The notes: a model not told the origin generated them from the letters alone. A stretch of DNA of 64,000 bases from an uncultured Burkholderiales bacterium (GCA_903861115.1 CAIOTD010000189.1:1-64000), one strand, 5' to 3'. Shown: positions 26,219 through 35,680, counted from the first letter of the stretch. Numbers and translations are program-made.

Positions 26219-27214
26219 CTATTCGGGCTGAATGCCCAAAGAATGAATCAAAGGCACCCATCTTGTCAGGTCCCGCTTCAAAATGGCCCGGCTCTCCTCT
26301 GGGCCCAACCCCAAGAAGCGGCCTCCTTGTTTTTCAAAGCGCTCACGAATCTCAGGCGCCGCCATGGCCTCTATCACGCTGGCCTTTAAAACAGCCATTT
26401 CTTTGGCCGCAATTTTGGGAGAGGCGAACAAACCAAACCATGACTCAAGCTCCAAGTTTTGGATGCCGCTTTCTTTCAGGGTCGGTACTTGTGGATGCAT
26501 GGACAAACGCTGAGGACCCGAGACGGCCACGGCCTTTAACTGACCCGAGTCCACGTGCACGCGAGCCGTTGATGACAAGTCAAAAAACAAATCCACTCTG
26601 GAGCCCATGAGGTCGGTGTAAGCCGCCTGTGCGCCCTTGTAAGGGACATGCGTGAGTTGCACGCCCGCCAACTGCCAAAGGGCCGCAGCGATCACATGTT
26701 GTCCAGAACCGTTCCCCGCCGATGCGTAGGTCACTTGGCCAGGTTTGGCTTTGGCCAATTCAATCCATTCGGCCAATGACTTTTGCGGCGCATCTTTTCT
26801 GGCCACCAATGTGTAACTGTAGCCAACGGCCAATCCCAAGGGCTCAAAATCACGCACGGGGTCGTAGGACAAATTTTTATAGAGCCCTGCATTGAGCACC
26901 ATATTGGAGACCGAGCCGAGCAACAACGTGTAGCCATCGGCGGGCGCTTTCGCAGCGATGTCCGTGCCCACCAATGTGCCTGAGCCCGTGCGGTTTTCAA
27001 CAACGACACCGTTTGTGAAACGTTGCGCCATTTTTTCACCCATGACCCGAGCCACAAAATCAAAGCCCCCGCCTGCAGGTTGGGGCACCACGATGCGAAT
27101 GGCCTTGGATGGAAAAACATCTGCGCTTTGCGCCCTGAGTTGAGCACTGCTCAAGCCCAGCACTGCGCCCGCGTTGCTCAGCGCAACAGTTTTCAACACT
27201 TGACGTCTGTCCAT
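26219..27214 (-). CDS. Bug/TctC-family solute-binding protein
   Basis: This is a periplasmic binding protein, 331 residues from ATG 27214, which has a GGGGAG ribosome site. The twin-arginine-like leader 'MDRRQVLKTVALSNAGAVLG' is followed by the mature start 'FPSKAIRIVVPQPAGGGFDFVAR'. The family segments 'GSGTLVGTDIAAKAPADGYTLLLG' and 'LSYDPVRDFEPLGLAVG' follow. It is part of the run SnoaL-like, Bug, Dabb, RutE-like, TSUP. It probably binds the organic acid handled by that operon. Confidence 0.93.
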   Translation of the reverse strand: MDRRQVLKTVALSNAGAVLGLSSAQLRAQSADVFPSKAIRIVVPQPAGGGFDFVARVMGEKMAQRFTNGVVVENRTGSGTLVGTDIAAKAPADGYTLLLGSVSNMVLNAGLYKNLSYDPVRDFEPLGLAVGYSYTLVARKDAPQKSLAEWIELAKAKPGQVTYASAGNGSGQHVIAAALWQLAGVQLTHVPYKGAQAAYTDLMGSRVDLFFDLSSTARVHVDSGQLKAVAVSGPQRLSMHPQVPTLKESGIQNLELESWFGLFASPKIAAKEMAVLKASVIEAMAAPEIRERFEKQGGRFLGLGPEESRAILKRDLTRWVPLIHSLGIQPE

Positions 27215-27255
27215 GCTTTTGTCTCCCCAATCCATATGTTATTGCCCCAAAGGCT

Positions 27256-27861
27256 TTATCGCACCAAAGGTTTTCCAGCCAACCAGTCTGCGCCTCTTTT
27301 GTAGAGGTCTTGCACCACATCCCCTTTGAGCATGGGCATGTCCATCTTGACGGTGTAGCCAATGTTCGTCTGAATGTAGGCCAAGTGGCGGTATCCTTCT
27401 GGATACGTCTGAAGCGCCTGTGTATCCAAGACCAATTTGGCACTGGGATCCACTGGGTCGATGCGGTCTTTTTCATAAATCGGTTGGCGATGCACCAAAC
27501 CCCATTGACCATTTCTTTCTTCAAAGAAATCATAAAAACGACCCGTGCACACCACATCGCACAAAACATCTTGTACCAAACCCCGCTGGGAAATGGTCAT
27601 CTTGGTCTGGGCAACAGCACGTGTTCCATTGACCTCAACGGACGTGCCTCCAAGAAAATGCAAAATGCTCACGCCCTTGTTCCAGCCTTCAATCGTGACT
27701 TTGATGAATTCCTCAAAGTGGCCTTGAAACCAAGTGGCCATCATGACGCCGTCTGAGTGCCATACCGTGCGAAAACGATCCCAATCGCCTGCATCTCTCC
27801 AAACCGCCCAATTCTCAACCAATTGACGAATCTTTAACTCTTGAACCATCTTGGAATCCAT
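27256..27861 (-). CDS. SnoaL/NTF2-like fold protein
   Basis: This 201-residue protein has a SnoaL-like (NTF2-fold) domain: 'IRQLVENWAVWRDAGDWDRFRTVWHSDGVMMATWFQGH' at residues 11-48 and 'DVVCTGRFYDFFEERNGQWGLVHRQPIYEKDRIDP' near 102-137. This pattern is shared with small hydroxylase/isomerase-like proteins in aromatic pathways. It is the first gene of the minus-strand catabolic run and diverges from the FAD monooxygenase across a 209-base promoter region. An isomerase, dehydratase or binding role is possible; nothing fixes it. Confidence 0.83.
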   Translation of the reverse strand: MDSKMVQELKIRQLVENWAVWRDAGDWDRFRTVWHSDGVMMATWFQGHFEEFIKVTIEGWNKGVSILHFLGGTSVEVNGTRAVAQTKMTISQRGLVQDVLCDVVCTGRFYDFFEERNGQWGLVHRQPIYEKDRIDPVDPSAKLVLDTQALQTYPEGYRHLAYIQTNIGYTVKMDMPMLKGDVVQDLYKRGADWLAGKPLVR

Positions 27862-28070
27862 AATGCACGCTGCCTTTTCTATTGAACAATAAATACAGTG
27901 AAATAAAGAAAGAGGAACTCGGTCAACCCATTGGCGCCCGCCCGCCCTTTAACAAGCCCTAGATGTTACAACTCTTTTTCTACGAAGTTAAACTCGGTAA
28001 CCCTTAAAAGCGCCAATGCATGCGAAAATCCAAAATGTTCTTTCATCACAAACACTAAAACAATCCGACC

Positions 28071-29732
28071 ATGACAGAATATGACGTCATCATTGCTGGA
28101 GGGGGCCCAAGCGGCTTGATTTTGGCCTGTGAACTTGGCCGCAAAGGCATTTCTTGTCTGCTCCTGGACATGAAGCCCTCCACCGCCTTCAACCCCCAAG
28201 CCAATGCCACCCAGGCGAGGACCATGGAGCATTACAGACGCCTAGGCTTTGCCCATGAAATTCGCGCCTTGGGGCTCCCAAGCGACCACCCCACAGACAT
28301 TGCCTACTTCACACGCTTGTCGGCCTACGAACTGGCACGGCTCTCCTTGCCCACCGCTGAGCAAGCTGTCAAAAAAATCAAAGAGCTCAAAGGCTCATGG
28401 AGTGCTGCCGAGTTGCCCCACCGCGTGTCTCAAAAATTTGTTGAAACGGTGCTCAAAAAACACGCGTCCTCTCACCCCTTGAATGACATTCGCTTCAGCT
28501 GGAAAGTCCAGGGGTTTGAAAACCAAGCGGATCATGTGATCGTTCATGCGGCACCCTGCGGTGAAGGTGCACCCCAAGAAGCCCAAAGCTTCAAGTGCAA
28601 ATACTTGATAGGCGCAGACGGACCCAGAAGCAGCATCAGGCACCAATTGGGCATCTCATACACTGGAGAGACAGGCGTCAAAAGAAGCTACATGGGTGGC
28701 GAAATGTTTGCAGTTTATTTGCGATCGAGCGAAATTTACAAACACATCCCCCATCCTAGAGCTTGGATGTATGTGACCGTCAACAACCAACGACGTTGCT
28801 TTCTGGCCTCCGTTGATGGCCACGAACAGTTTGCCTTTCATTCCGCTTTGCATGAAGGTGAGAGCGCCGAGAACTGGGGCCTGGATGAGGTCAAAATGCG
28901 ACTCAAGGAACTGATGGGTTGCGATGTGCCCTTTGAAGTGCTTTCCATGCAGTCATGGATTGCGGGCCACTCGTTGGTGGCAGAACACTTTTCCAAAAAT
29001 CGCGTGTTTCTAATGGGAGATGCAGCCCACTTGTTCACGCCCACTGGGGGCTTGGGATACAACACAGCCGTTGAGGATGCGGTGAACTTGGGCTGGAAGC
29101 TCTCTCATGTCATCAAAGGACTGGCTCCCCCAACCTTGCTTGACAGTTATGAACTAGAGCGCCGGCCATTGGCCCTGCGCAACACCACGTATGCAAGGCA
29201 GTTTGCAGACTCCGTGGGCCTTTACCCCGTGAGTGATGACTTTGAGCTGGAGACGGCTGAGGCGCAAGAGGAGCGTGCGCGCGCGAGTGTTCACTTCAAT
29301 GCACACGTGCGGCTTGAATTCAACATTCCTGGCGTGACCTTTGGCGGTCGCTACGATCAGTCCCCCATCATCATCAAAGACGGCTCCAAAGCGCCCCCCG
29401 ATGAAGCCAACAACTACGAACCCAGCGCATGTCCTGGCGGACGCCCCCCCCATGTCTGGCTTGAAAACGGCCAATCCTTGTACGACACATTTGGACCTGA
29501 GTGGACCCTCCTATGCAATCAATCGGATGAGATCGACTTCTCAGCTTGGAGAGCGGGCGCAAAAAGCAAAGGCATTGAGCTCGAATGCTTGCATTTGCCA
29601 CTCAAAGAAGTGCAAGACCTTTATGTTCAACCCCTGTGCCTCATCCGTCCCGATCAGATTGTGGGTTGGAGAGGGCAAAACCCTACACAAGCGCAAATTG
29701 AGGCGCTTTTTGATCAGCTTTTAGGGGCCTGA
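28071..29732 (+). CDS. FAD-dependent monooxygenase (aromatic hydroxylase type)
   Basis: This 553-residue flavoprotein belongs to the PheA/TfdB/MhpA-type single-component hydroxylases. The N-terminal FAD motif is 'DVIIAGGGPSGLILACELGRKG' (about 4-25). The 'LIGADGPRSSIR' DG motif lies near 182, and the second FAD motif 'FLMGDAAHLFTPTGGLGYNTAVEDAVNLGWKL' near 315-346. The C-terminal domain is thioredoxin-like, as in phenol hydroxylases, with 'CLIRPDQIVGWRG' near 525. It likely hydroxylates a phenolic or related ring with NAD(P)H. It diverges from the SnoaL/Bug operon; substrate unknown. Confidence 0.92.
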   Translation: MTEYDVIIAGGGPSGLILACELGRKGISCLLLDMKPSTAFNPQANATQARTMEHYRRLGFAHEIRALGLPSDHPTDIAYFTRLSAYELARLSLPTAEQAVKKIKELKGSWSAAELPHRVSQKFVETVLKKHASSHPLNDIRFSWKVQGFENQADHVIVHAAPCGEGAPQEAQSFKCKYLIGADGPRSSIRHQLGISYTGETGVKRSYMGGEMFAVYLRSSEIYKHIPHPRAWMYVTVNNQRRCFLASVDGHEQFAFHSALHEGESAENWGLDEVKMRLKELMGCDVPFEVLSMQSWIAGHSLVAEHFSKNRVFLMGDAAHLFTPTGGLGYNTAVEDAVNLGWKLSHVIKGLAPPTLLDSYELERRPLALRNTTYARQFADSVGLYPVSDDFELETAEAQEERARASVHFNAHVRLEFNIPGVTFGGRYDQSPIIIKDGSKAPPDEANNYEPSACPGGRPPHVWLENGQSLYDTFGPEWTLLCNQSDEIDFSAWRAGAKSKGIELECLHLPLKEVQDLYVQPLCLIRPDQIVGWRGQNPTQAQIEALFDQLLGA

Positions 29733-29748
29733 GTTCTTTCACGCCAAC

Positions 29749-29770
29749 GCGAAGGGTTGAGGCCCTTCGC
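29749..29770 (+). terminator. Stem-loop after the FAD monooxygenase gene (no T tract)
   Basis: A perfect 8-bp inverted repeat GCGAAGGG/CCCTTCGC with a six-base loop begins 16 bases after the stop codon. No T run follows, so it may act as an RNA-stabilising or weak termination hairpin rather than a classical terminator. Confidence 0.45.
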
Positions 29771-29934
29771 CCAGTGAAGGGGCCTGAGCCTTGGGCGATG
29801 GCTGCTCAGTTGAGGAATTTTTTTAGAAGCGGGTGCTTGCAGGCCTGCTAAAATAAGGGTTTCGACCATCACTCGCTCGATTCAAAGAGAGATGGCTTTC
29901 GTTTTCCCCCTATTATTCTCGCCCCACAATCATC

Positions 29935-30708
29935 ATGAGCGCCATGCACCAAGAAAAGGTTTTGTCTGTCCACCACTGGACGGATCGTCTCTTTAGCTTC
30001 ACCACCACCAGAGACATGGCGCTGCGTTTTTCAAACGGGCACTTCACCATGATTGGCCTCATGGTCAACAACAAACCTTTGTTGCGCGCCTACAGTGTTG
30101 TGAGCGCCAACTATGAAGAGCATCTTGAATTTTTGAGCATCAAAGTGCCTGATGGGCCCCTGACCTCTAAACTTCAGCACATCCAAGTCGGCGACATGAT
30201 CATCGTGGGCAGGAAACCCACGGGTACTTTGCTGATCGATTATTTGCTACCTGCCAAAAACCTGTACCTCATCGGCTCAGGCACAGGCGTTGCACCGTTT
30301 TTAAGCATCATCCGAGACCCTGAAACCTACGAAAAGTTTGAAAAAGTGGTTCTCATTCACGGTGTGCGTGAAGTCAAAGAACTCGCCTACCACGACTACT
30401 TGACCCAAGAGCTGCCCCAGCACGAGTTGCTTGGCGAGATGGTCACACAACAGTTGTTGTATTACCCCACGGTCACACGCGAGCCCTTTAGAAACCAGGG
30501 CCGCAGCACCGATTTGATCACTTCGGGCAAATTGGCAAAGGACCTCAATCTCCCCGACCTCAACCCTGAGACCGATCGAGTGATGCTTTGCGGCAGCCCT
30601 CAAATGCTCAAAGACCTCAAGAGCCTCTTGGAGAGCCGTCACTTCAGCGAAGGCAACACCAGCCAACCGGGTCAATTCGTTGTCGAACGCGCCTTCGTAG
30701 AGCAATGA
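29935..30708 (+). CDS. fpr: Ferredoxin--NADP reductase
   Basis: This FAD enzyme exchanges electrons between NADPH and ferredoxin or flavodoxin. The 257-residue protein is subclass I bacterial FPR length. It has the FAD-binding 'LLRAYSVVSANYEEHLEFLSIKV' (about 52), 'LIGSGTGVAPFLSIIRDP' near 112, the NADPH-site 'LIHGVREVKELAYHDYL' near 140, 'VMLCGSPQMLKDL' near 219, and the C-terminal 'VVERAFVEQ'. It is monocistronic on the plus strand, about 200 bases after the monooxygenase. A partner could be the 4 kb ferredoxin, but that is inference. Confidence 0.96.
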   Translation: MSAMHQEKVLSVHHWTDRLFSFTTTRDMALRFSNGHFTMIGLMVNNKPLLRAYSVVSANYEEHLEFLSIKVPDGPLTSKLQHIQVGDMIIVGRKPTGTLLIDYLLPAKNLYLIGSGTGVAPFLSIIRDPETYEKFEKVVLIHGVREVKELAYHDYLTQELPQHELLGEMVTQQLLYYPTVTREPFRNQGRSTDLITSGKLAKDLNLPDLNPETDRVMLCGSPQMLKDLKSLLESRHFSEGNTSQPGQFVVERAFVEQ

Positions 30709-30769
30709 GTTTGCACGCCCACCCTTTTTAATCAAAGGTCGGCTGATTCTTTGCGCCCTTTGTTCGAGC

Positions 30770-31666
30770 CTATGCGCTGTCGCTCAAACCGCTCATGCGC
30801 TCAATCACTTTGATGACCGCTGCATAATCGAGTTGCGCGTCCCCTTGCGCCACCGCAGATTTCATCCACTCAAACGTTGTGGCCGTTTGAACCAAAGGGA
30901 CATTGAATTGGTGGGCCGCGTCCAACATCAAAGACAAGTCTTTTTGCATTTGAGGTACCGTGAAGGTGGGCGTAAAGTCCCTTTGACCCAAGGGGAGACC
31001 CAGTTGAGCGGCTTTGGCCTTGATGATCGGTGAACCCACCGCACTCTCCGCAATGACTTGCCACATTTGAGACCAATCGAGACCACCGGCACGCCCCAAG
31101 GTCAACCCCTCCGCAAGCATGGCAGACGTTTGAACAATCATTAAGTTGACCACGAGCTTCATCAAACGACTTTGCTCGGCTTGGCCCAAATAAAAAATCT
31201 TCGAGCCCCACGAGGCAAGGAGCGGCTCGCATGCTTTAAAACACGCCACAGGCCCTGAGGCCATGACGGTCAAAAGTTGCGCCTGGGCCATGTGATTGTT
31301 GCCTGAAACAGTCACACGCAAATACTCAATGTCTTTGGCCTTCAACAGCTCATGCACCTGGGCTGAGACACCCACGGAGACCGTGCTTGTGTCAACAAAG
31401 ATCGCCCCTTTGACGGCATGAAGGGCCACCTCTTGAGCAACGGCCAAAAGCGCTGCATCATGGGGCAATGAAGAAAAAATCAATTGCGCTTGTTGCAAGG
31501 CCTTGGGCACATTTTGCGCCACACGCAGACCCGCTTGAGTGGCCAAGGACAACCTTTGCGCATCGAGATCGAAAACACTCAAAGCAGACACGGCTGGGTT
31601 GTTTTGAAGATGGGACGCCATCGGCAAGCCCATCTTGCCCATGCCTAAAAAAACAATGTTCTTCAT
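30770..31666 (-). CDS. 3-hydroxyisobutyrate dehydrogenase-family oxidoreductase (copy 1)
   Basis: This is a beta-hydroxyacid dehydrogenase, 298 residues from ATG 31666. The Rossmann motif 'IVFLGMGKMGLPMASHL' starts the protein, the substrate loop reads 'LRVTVSGNNHMAQAQLLTVMASG' (about 120), and the catalytic Lys is in 'LMKLVVNLMIVQTSAMLAEGL' (about 170). The substrate loop has SGNN where the canonical family has SGG, a mild divergence. Its start lies 33 bases after a Bug gene and it is the last gene of the pcaIJF operon. Likely substrates are hydroxy acids such as 3-hydroxyisobutyrate, tartronate semialdehyde or relatives. Confidence 0.88.
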   Translation of the reverse strand: MKNIVFLGMGKMGLPMASHLQNNPAVSALSVFDLDAQRLSLATQAGLRVAQNVPKALQQAQLIFSSLPHDAALLAVAQEVALHAVKGAIFVDTSTVSVGVSAQVHELLKAKDIEYLRVTVSGNNHMAQAQLLTVMASGPVACFKACEPLLASWGSKIFYLGQAEQSRLMKLVVNLMIVQTSAMLAEGLTLGRAGGLDWSQMWQVIAESAVGSPIIKAKAAQLGLPLGQRDFTPTFTVPQMQKDLSLMLDAAHQFNVPLVQTATTFEWMKSAVAQGDAQLDYAAVIKVIERMSGLSDSA

Positions 31667-31698
31667 CTCGAGCAGCCCTTTAAAAGCGTCCGTCAGAC

Positions 31699-32694
31699 TC
31701 AACCGCCCTTGAGACCTGCGGCCTTGGCAATTTTTGCAGCGGCATCCATCTCTGTTTTGATGAAGGCGTTGAAGGCCTCAGGACTCATGGGCATGGGCTC
31801 AGCCCCTAGACGATTCAATTTGTCTTTCACATCGGCTTGCGCCAAGGCTTTGATCACTTCATCGTGCAAGCGCTTGACGATGGGGCCTGGCGTGGCACTT
31901 GGGACCAACATGCCCACCCAAAACACATAGTCCGATCCATTCACCCCCGCCTCAACGGTGGTGGGCACTTGGGGCAAGGAGGGTGAGCGCTGAGCAGTGC
32001 TCACCGCCAAGGCTTGCAACTTGCCGTCTTTGATCAAAGGCAAGGCCGATGACAAAGGCGCAAAGAACCAATCGTTTCTGCCGCCAATGACATCAGAGAG
32101 GGCTTCAGGTGTGCCCTTGAAGGGCACATGCACAGCATCAATCCCCGCTTGCAATTTGAACTTCTCTGCATTCAAATGCGTTGCACTGCCCATGCCCGCG
32201 GAGGCGTAATTCAGTTGACCAGGTGCAGCCTTGGCCGCTGCCACCACATCGGCCACATTTTTCCAACCCCGCGTGGGCGACACCACCAACACATTGGGCA
32301 AGGCCGCAATGGGGGTCACGCCCAAAAGATCCTTGACGGTGTCGTAGGGCAAATTGGGGTAAATGGCGGGGTTCAACGCATGCCCTGAGGAGTGGACCAA
32401 AATGGTGTATCCATCTGGGTCAGACTTGGCGACTTGGGCTGCGGCAATGGTGCCCCCTGCGCCAGGACGGTTCTCAATCAACACGGGTTGACCCAAACTC
32501 TTGCTCATCACATCCGCCACCGTGCGAGCAACGATGTCGGTGCCGCTGCCCGCCGTGAACGGCACGAAAAACCGAATGGGCTTGCTAGGGTATGAACTTT
32601 GTGCTGAGCCCAAATTTGCCGCCAAGAGCAAACTTGAACCCACACACATTGAAACCACCCATTGCGCGAAGTTCTTGGTCTTCTTTTTGATCAT
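31699..32694 (-). CDS. Bug/TctC-family solute-binding protein
   Basis: This is a periplasmic binding protein of 331 residues. ATG 32694 is preceded by AGGAGGAG, a near-perfect ribosome site, which excludes the track start 6 codons upstream. A classical signal peptide has a very basic start, 'MIKKKTKNFAQW', a hydrophobic core and 'GSAQS'. The mature protein begins 'YPSKPIRFFVPFTAGSGTDIVAR'. 'LPYDTVKDLLGVTPIAALPNVLVVSP' (about 110) is a family marker. It lies between two hydroxyacid dehydrogenase genes downstream of pcaIJF, suggesting it captures a compound feeding that route. Confidence 0.93.
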   Translation of the reverse strand: MIKKKTKNFAQWVVSMCVGSSLLLAANLGSAQSSYPSKPIRFFVPFTAGSGTDIVARTVADVMSKSLGQPVLIENRPGAGGTIAAAQVAKSDPDGYTILVHSSGHALNPAIYPNLPYDTVKDLLGVTPIAALPNVLVVSPTRGWKNVADVVAAAKAAPGQLNYASAGMGSATHLNAEKFKLQAGIDAVHVPFKGTPEALSDVIGGRNDWFFAPLSSALPLIKDGKLQALAVSTAQRSPSLPQVPTTVEAGVNGSDYVFWVGMLVPSATPGPIVKRLHDEVIKALAQADVKDKLNRLGAEPMPMSPEAFNAFIKTEMDAAAKIAKAAGLKGG

Positions 32695-32749
32695 TTTTGT
32701 CTCCTCCTTCATGGACGCCTTTTTGTGCAGCGCCTTTTTATACGTATTT

Positions 32750-33673
32750 TTAAGACTCTAAGCCATCGGTGAGCTGAACATTTTCAGACACCAAGTTCAA
32801 GCCTGCGTCCATGGCCACTTCTTGTAAAAGAATTGCGAAATCCACATTGTCATGACCGCGCCCGACCATCCTGGAGACGGATTCCCGAGTGGCCGCGGCG
32901 GCTGGCATGGCCACCCCATAGCTCTTGGCTGCTGACATGCCCAAATCCATGTCCTTCAAGAGCAGTTTGGGCGTGAAGGTCACTTGATCAAACGTCAAGT
33001 TGGTCAGCACGGGTGTCTTGTAGCGCGTGTACATCGAGCCCAAAACGGAGTCATTGATGCTTTGCAAAAACACATGTCGTGGGATGCCCGCTTTTTCAGC
33101 CATCACCGTGATCTCGCACAAATTTTGAATGATCACACCAAACATGGTGTTGTGCGCGATTTTCCAAACACGGGCCAACTCGCCCTCACCCACCCACATG
33201 GTCTTCTTGGCCATGGCTTGCAAATAGGGCTCCACCATGTCGTACAAGGCTTTGGGGCCTGAAGCGACCAAAAGCAACTTTCCGGCTTTGGCAACTTTTG
33301 CATTGCCAGATACGGGTGCGCACAAGTAAGCAACGCCGAGCGCCTCCAATTGATGTCGAATCTCTTCTGAACCTTCTTGAGAAATCGATGAACTGTCAAC
33401 CACCACCTTGGGCAACTGCTTGGTGCTCACCAAGCCGCCAGCACCAAATAAAACTTCCTTCAAATCATCGGTGGTCGACACCATCGTGAAGACCACATCA
33501 CAGCGAGCGAGGTCCGTTTTATGATCAACAAGCGTTGCGCCGTACTCGACCAAAGGCTCTGCTTTGCTTCTGGTTCGGTTCCAAACCTGAACGCCATGAC
33601 CCGCTTTTGTCAAGCGTTTGACCATGGCTTCACCCATGCGACCTAAACCAATCCATCCAATTGAGTGTGACAT
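32750..33673 (-). CDS. 3-hydroxyisobutyrate dehydrogenase-family oxidoreductase (copy 2)
   Basis: This is a 307-residue beta-hydroxyacid dehydrogenase with 'IGWIGLGRMGEAMVKRLTKAGH' for NAD(P) binding, 'DSSSISQEGSEEIRHQLEALGVAYLCAPVSGNAKVAKAG' (about 92-130), and the catalytic Lys segment 'VWKIAHNTMFGVIIQNLCEI' (about 168). It is clearly diverged from copy 1 and so is not a recent duplicate. It follows pcaF by 41 bases and precedes the Bug gene. The substrate is not identifiable; the SGNA loop again departs from the canonical SGG. Confidence 0.88.
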   Translation of the reverse strand: MSHSIGWIGLGRMGEAMVKRLTKAGHGVQVWNRTRSKAEPLVEYGATLVDHKTDLARCDVVFTMVSTTDDLKEVLFGAGGLVSTKQLPKVVVDSSSISQEGSEEIRHQLEALGVAYLCAPVSGNAKVAKAGKLLLVASGPKALYDMVEPYLQAMAKKTMWVGEGELARVWKIAHNTMFGVIIQNLCEITVMAEKAGIPRHVFLQSINDSVLGSMYTRYKTPVLTNLTFDQVTFTPKLLLKDMDLGMSAAKSYGVAMPAAAATRESVSRMVGRGHDNVDFAILLQEVAMDAGLNLVSENVQLTDGLES

Positions 33674-33714
33674 GTTGATCTCTTCCTTATCAGTTGTTTT
33701 TTTAAAATGACTTT

Positions 33715-34917
33715 TTAAACGCGCTCAATGATCACGGCAATGCCCTGACCCACGCCAATGCACATGGTGCAAAGCGCGAATCGCTTGCCCGTGCGCTGCA
33801 ATTGATTGACCGCGGTGGTGACCAACCGTGCACCACTCGCACCCAAGGGATGCCCCAAGGCAATGGCGCCTCCGTAAGGATTCACTCTTGGGTCATCGTC
33901 TTGCAAGCCCAACTGACGAAGCACCGCCAAGCCCTGAGCTGCAAACGCTTCGTTGAGCTCAATCACATCGATTTGCGACAAACTCATGCCCGTTAACTCA
34001 AGCACTTTCAAGGTGGCAGGTGCGGGCCCAATGCCCATGATGCGAGGAGGCACGCCAGCGGTGGCCATCCCAATCACACGCGCCTTGGGTGTGAGGCCGT
34101 GATCTTTGACACCTTGCTCGCTGGCCAAAAGCAAAGCGCAAGAGCCGTCGTTGATGCCGCTTGCATTGCCTGCAGTCACCGTGCCATCGGCACGAACCAC
34201 CCCTTTGAGCTTGGCCAAGGTCTCCATACTGGTCTCTCTTGGGTATTCGTCTTTGGCAAAAATGATTGGATCGCCTTTTTTCTGCGCCAACGTCACGGGT
34301 ACGATTTCCGAATCAAAGTAACCCGCCTTTTGAGCCGCGGCAGCCTTCAGTTGACTGGCAAAAGCCATTTTGTCTTGTGCCTCACGCTCGATTTTGAAAT
34401 CATCGGCCACATTCTCGGCCGTGTCAGGCATCGCATCCACCCCGTAGGCCTTCTTCATCAAATCATTGACAAAGCGCCATCCAATGGTGGTGTCATACAC
34501 TGCGTTGCTGCGGCTGAACGCCGTGTGCGCTTTGGGCATGACAAAGGGCGCACGGCTCATGCTCTCAACGCCCCCTGCAATCATCAAATGGGCCTCGCCC
34601 GACTTGATCGCACGCGCAGCGGTCCCCACCGCATCCAGGCCTGAGCCACACAAACGGTTGATGGTCGCACCTGGCACCTCAAAGGGCAACCCTGCCAATA
34701 AGCTCGCCATGTGGGCCACATTACGGTTGTCTTCACCCGCTTGGTTTGCGCAGCCAAAAATCACATCGGTGACCCGAGTCCAATCAACCCCTGGGTTTCT
34801 GCTCATCAAGGCTTTGAGCGGAATCGCGCCCAAATCATCTGTTCGAATTGAACTCAAAGAACCACCGTAGCGGCCAATAGGTGTTCTGATTGCATCACAA
34901 ATGTAAGCCTGCGTCAT
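33715..34917 (-). CDS. pcaF: 3-oxoadipyl-CoA thiolase PcaF
   Basis: This thiolase cleaves 3-oxoadipyl-CoA into succinyl-CoA and acetyl-CoA, the last beta-ketoadipate step. The 400-residue length and 'YICDAIRTPIGRYGGSLSSIRTDDLGAIPL' start match PcaF. The nucleophilic Cys is in 'INRLCGSGLDAV' (about 90). The second-site residues are 'NPYGGAIALGHPLGASGARLV' (His about 356) and 'ALCTMCIGVGQG' (Cys about 386). Adjacent pcaJ and pcaI strengthen the assignment over a generic acetyl-CoA acyltransferase. Confidence 0.92.
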   Translation of the reverse strand: MTQAYICDAIRTPIGRYGGSLSSIRTDDLGAIPLKALMSRNPGVDWTRVTDVIFGCANQAGEDNRNVAHMASLLAGLPFEVPGATINRLCGSGLDAVGTAARAIKSGEAHLMIAGGVESMSRAPFVMPKAHTAFSRSNAVYDTTIGWRFVNDLMKKAYGVDAMPDTAENVADDFKIEREAQDKMAFASQLKAAAAQKAGYFDSEIVPVTLAQKKGDPIIFAKDEYPRETSMETLAKLKGVVRADGTVTAGNASGINDGSCALLLASEQGVKDHGLTPKARVIGMATAGVPPRIMGIGPAPATLKVLELTGMSLSQIDVIELNEAFAAQGLAVLRQLGLQDDDPRVNPYGGAIALGHPLGASGARLVTTAVNQLQRTGKRFALCTMCIGVGQGIAVIIERV

Positions 34918-35032
34918 GGCAACTGTCCTTTAATTGAATGAAGATATAAAAAAATGCTAGAAATTAGGTCTAGAAATAGGGCCGATCTTTCCTCAAAAAT
35001 CTCGCCCTGGCCAAGCACAAACTGCTGGCACT

Positions 35033-35677
35033 TCAATGCACGAATGGGAGCCCCAAGATCTCACTAAAGGCTTGAGCACTCAAGCCCTCGACGCTATCAA
35101 TCAGTCGCAAGCCTTGGGGGCTGCACTCCAATGTACCCAAGTCGGTGTAGATGCGCTTCACGCATCCAATCCCCGTTAACGGATACGTGCAAGCCTTGAC
35201 GATTTTGCTCACCCCTTGCTTGGTCAACGCATCCATCATGACCCATGTTTGTTTGGCACCTATGGCCAAATCCATGGCGCCACCGACTGCGGGTATGGCA
35301 TTGGCCTCACCCGTGTGCCAGTTGGCCAAGTCACCTGTTTCGCTGACTTGAAAAGCCCCCAACACACAAATGTCCAAATGCCCACCCCGCATCATGGCAA
35401 AGCTGTCTGCGTGATGAAAGAAAGCGCCGCCCTTCTTCAGCGTCACGGGCTGCTTGCCCGCGTTGATCAGGTCGTAATCCTCATGCCCCGCCTCGGGCGC
35501 TGGCCCCATGCCCAGAATGCCGTTCTCACTGTGGAGCAAGACCTCACGCTCAGCGGGGATGAAATTGGCCACCAGCGTGGGCATCCCAATGCCTAAATTG
35601 ACCGTCACACCCTCGGGTATGTCTTCGGCCACTCGCTTGGCCAGTGCATTTTTATCGCGTTTTAAATAATCAGCCAT
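35033..35677 (-). CDS. pcaJ: 3-oxoadipate CoA-transferase subunit B
   Basis: This is the beta subunit of succinyl-CoA:3-oxoadipate CoA-transferase. The 214-residue protein has 'AEDIPEGVTVNLGIGMPTLVANFIP' near residue 18, the catalytic Glu in 'HSENGILGMGP' (about 51), 'GGHLDICVLGAFQVSETGDLANW' near 97, and the end motif 'TYPLTGIGCVKRIYTDLG'. It starts 3 bases after the pcaI stop. A 3-oxoacid (acetoacetate) transferase is the alternative, but the pcaF neighbour favours oxoadipate. Confidence 0.9.
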   Translation of the reverse strand: MADYLKRDKNALAKRVAEDIPEGVTVNLGIGMPTLVANFIPAEREVLLHSENGILGMGPAPEAGHEDYDLINAGKQPVTLKKGGAFFHHADSFAMMRGGHLDICVLGAFQVSETGDLANWHTGEANAIPAVGGAMDLAIGAKQTWVMMDALTKQGVSKIVKACTYPLTGIGCVKRIYTDLGTLECSPQGLRLIDSVEGLSAQAFSEILGLPFVH

Positions 35678-35680
35678 TTT

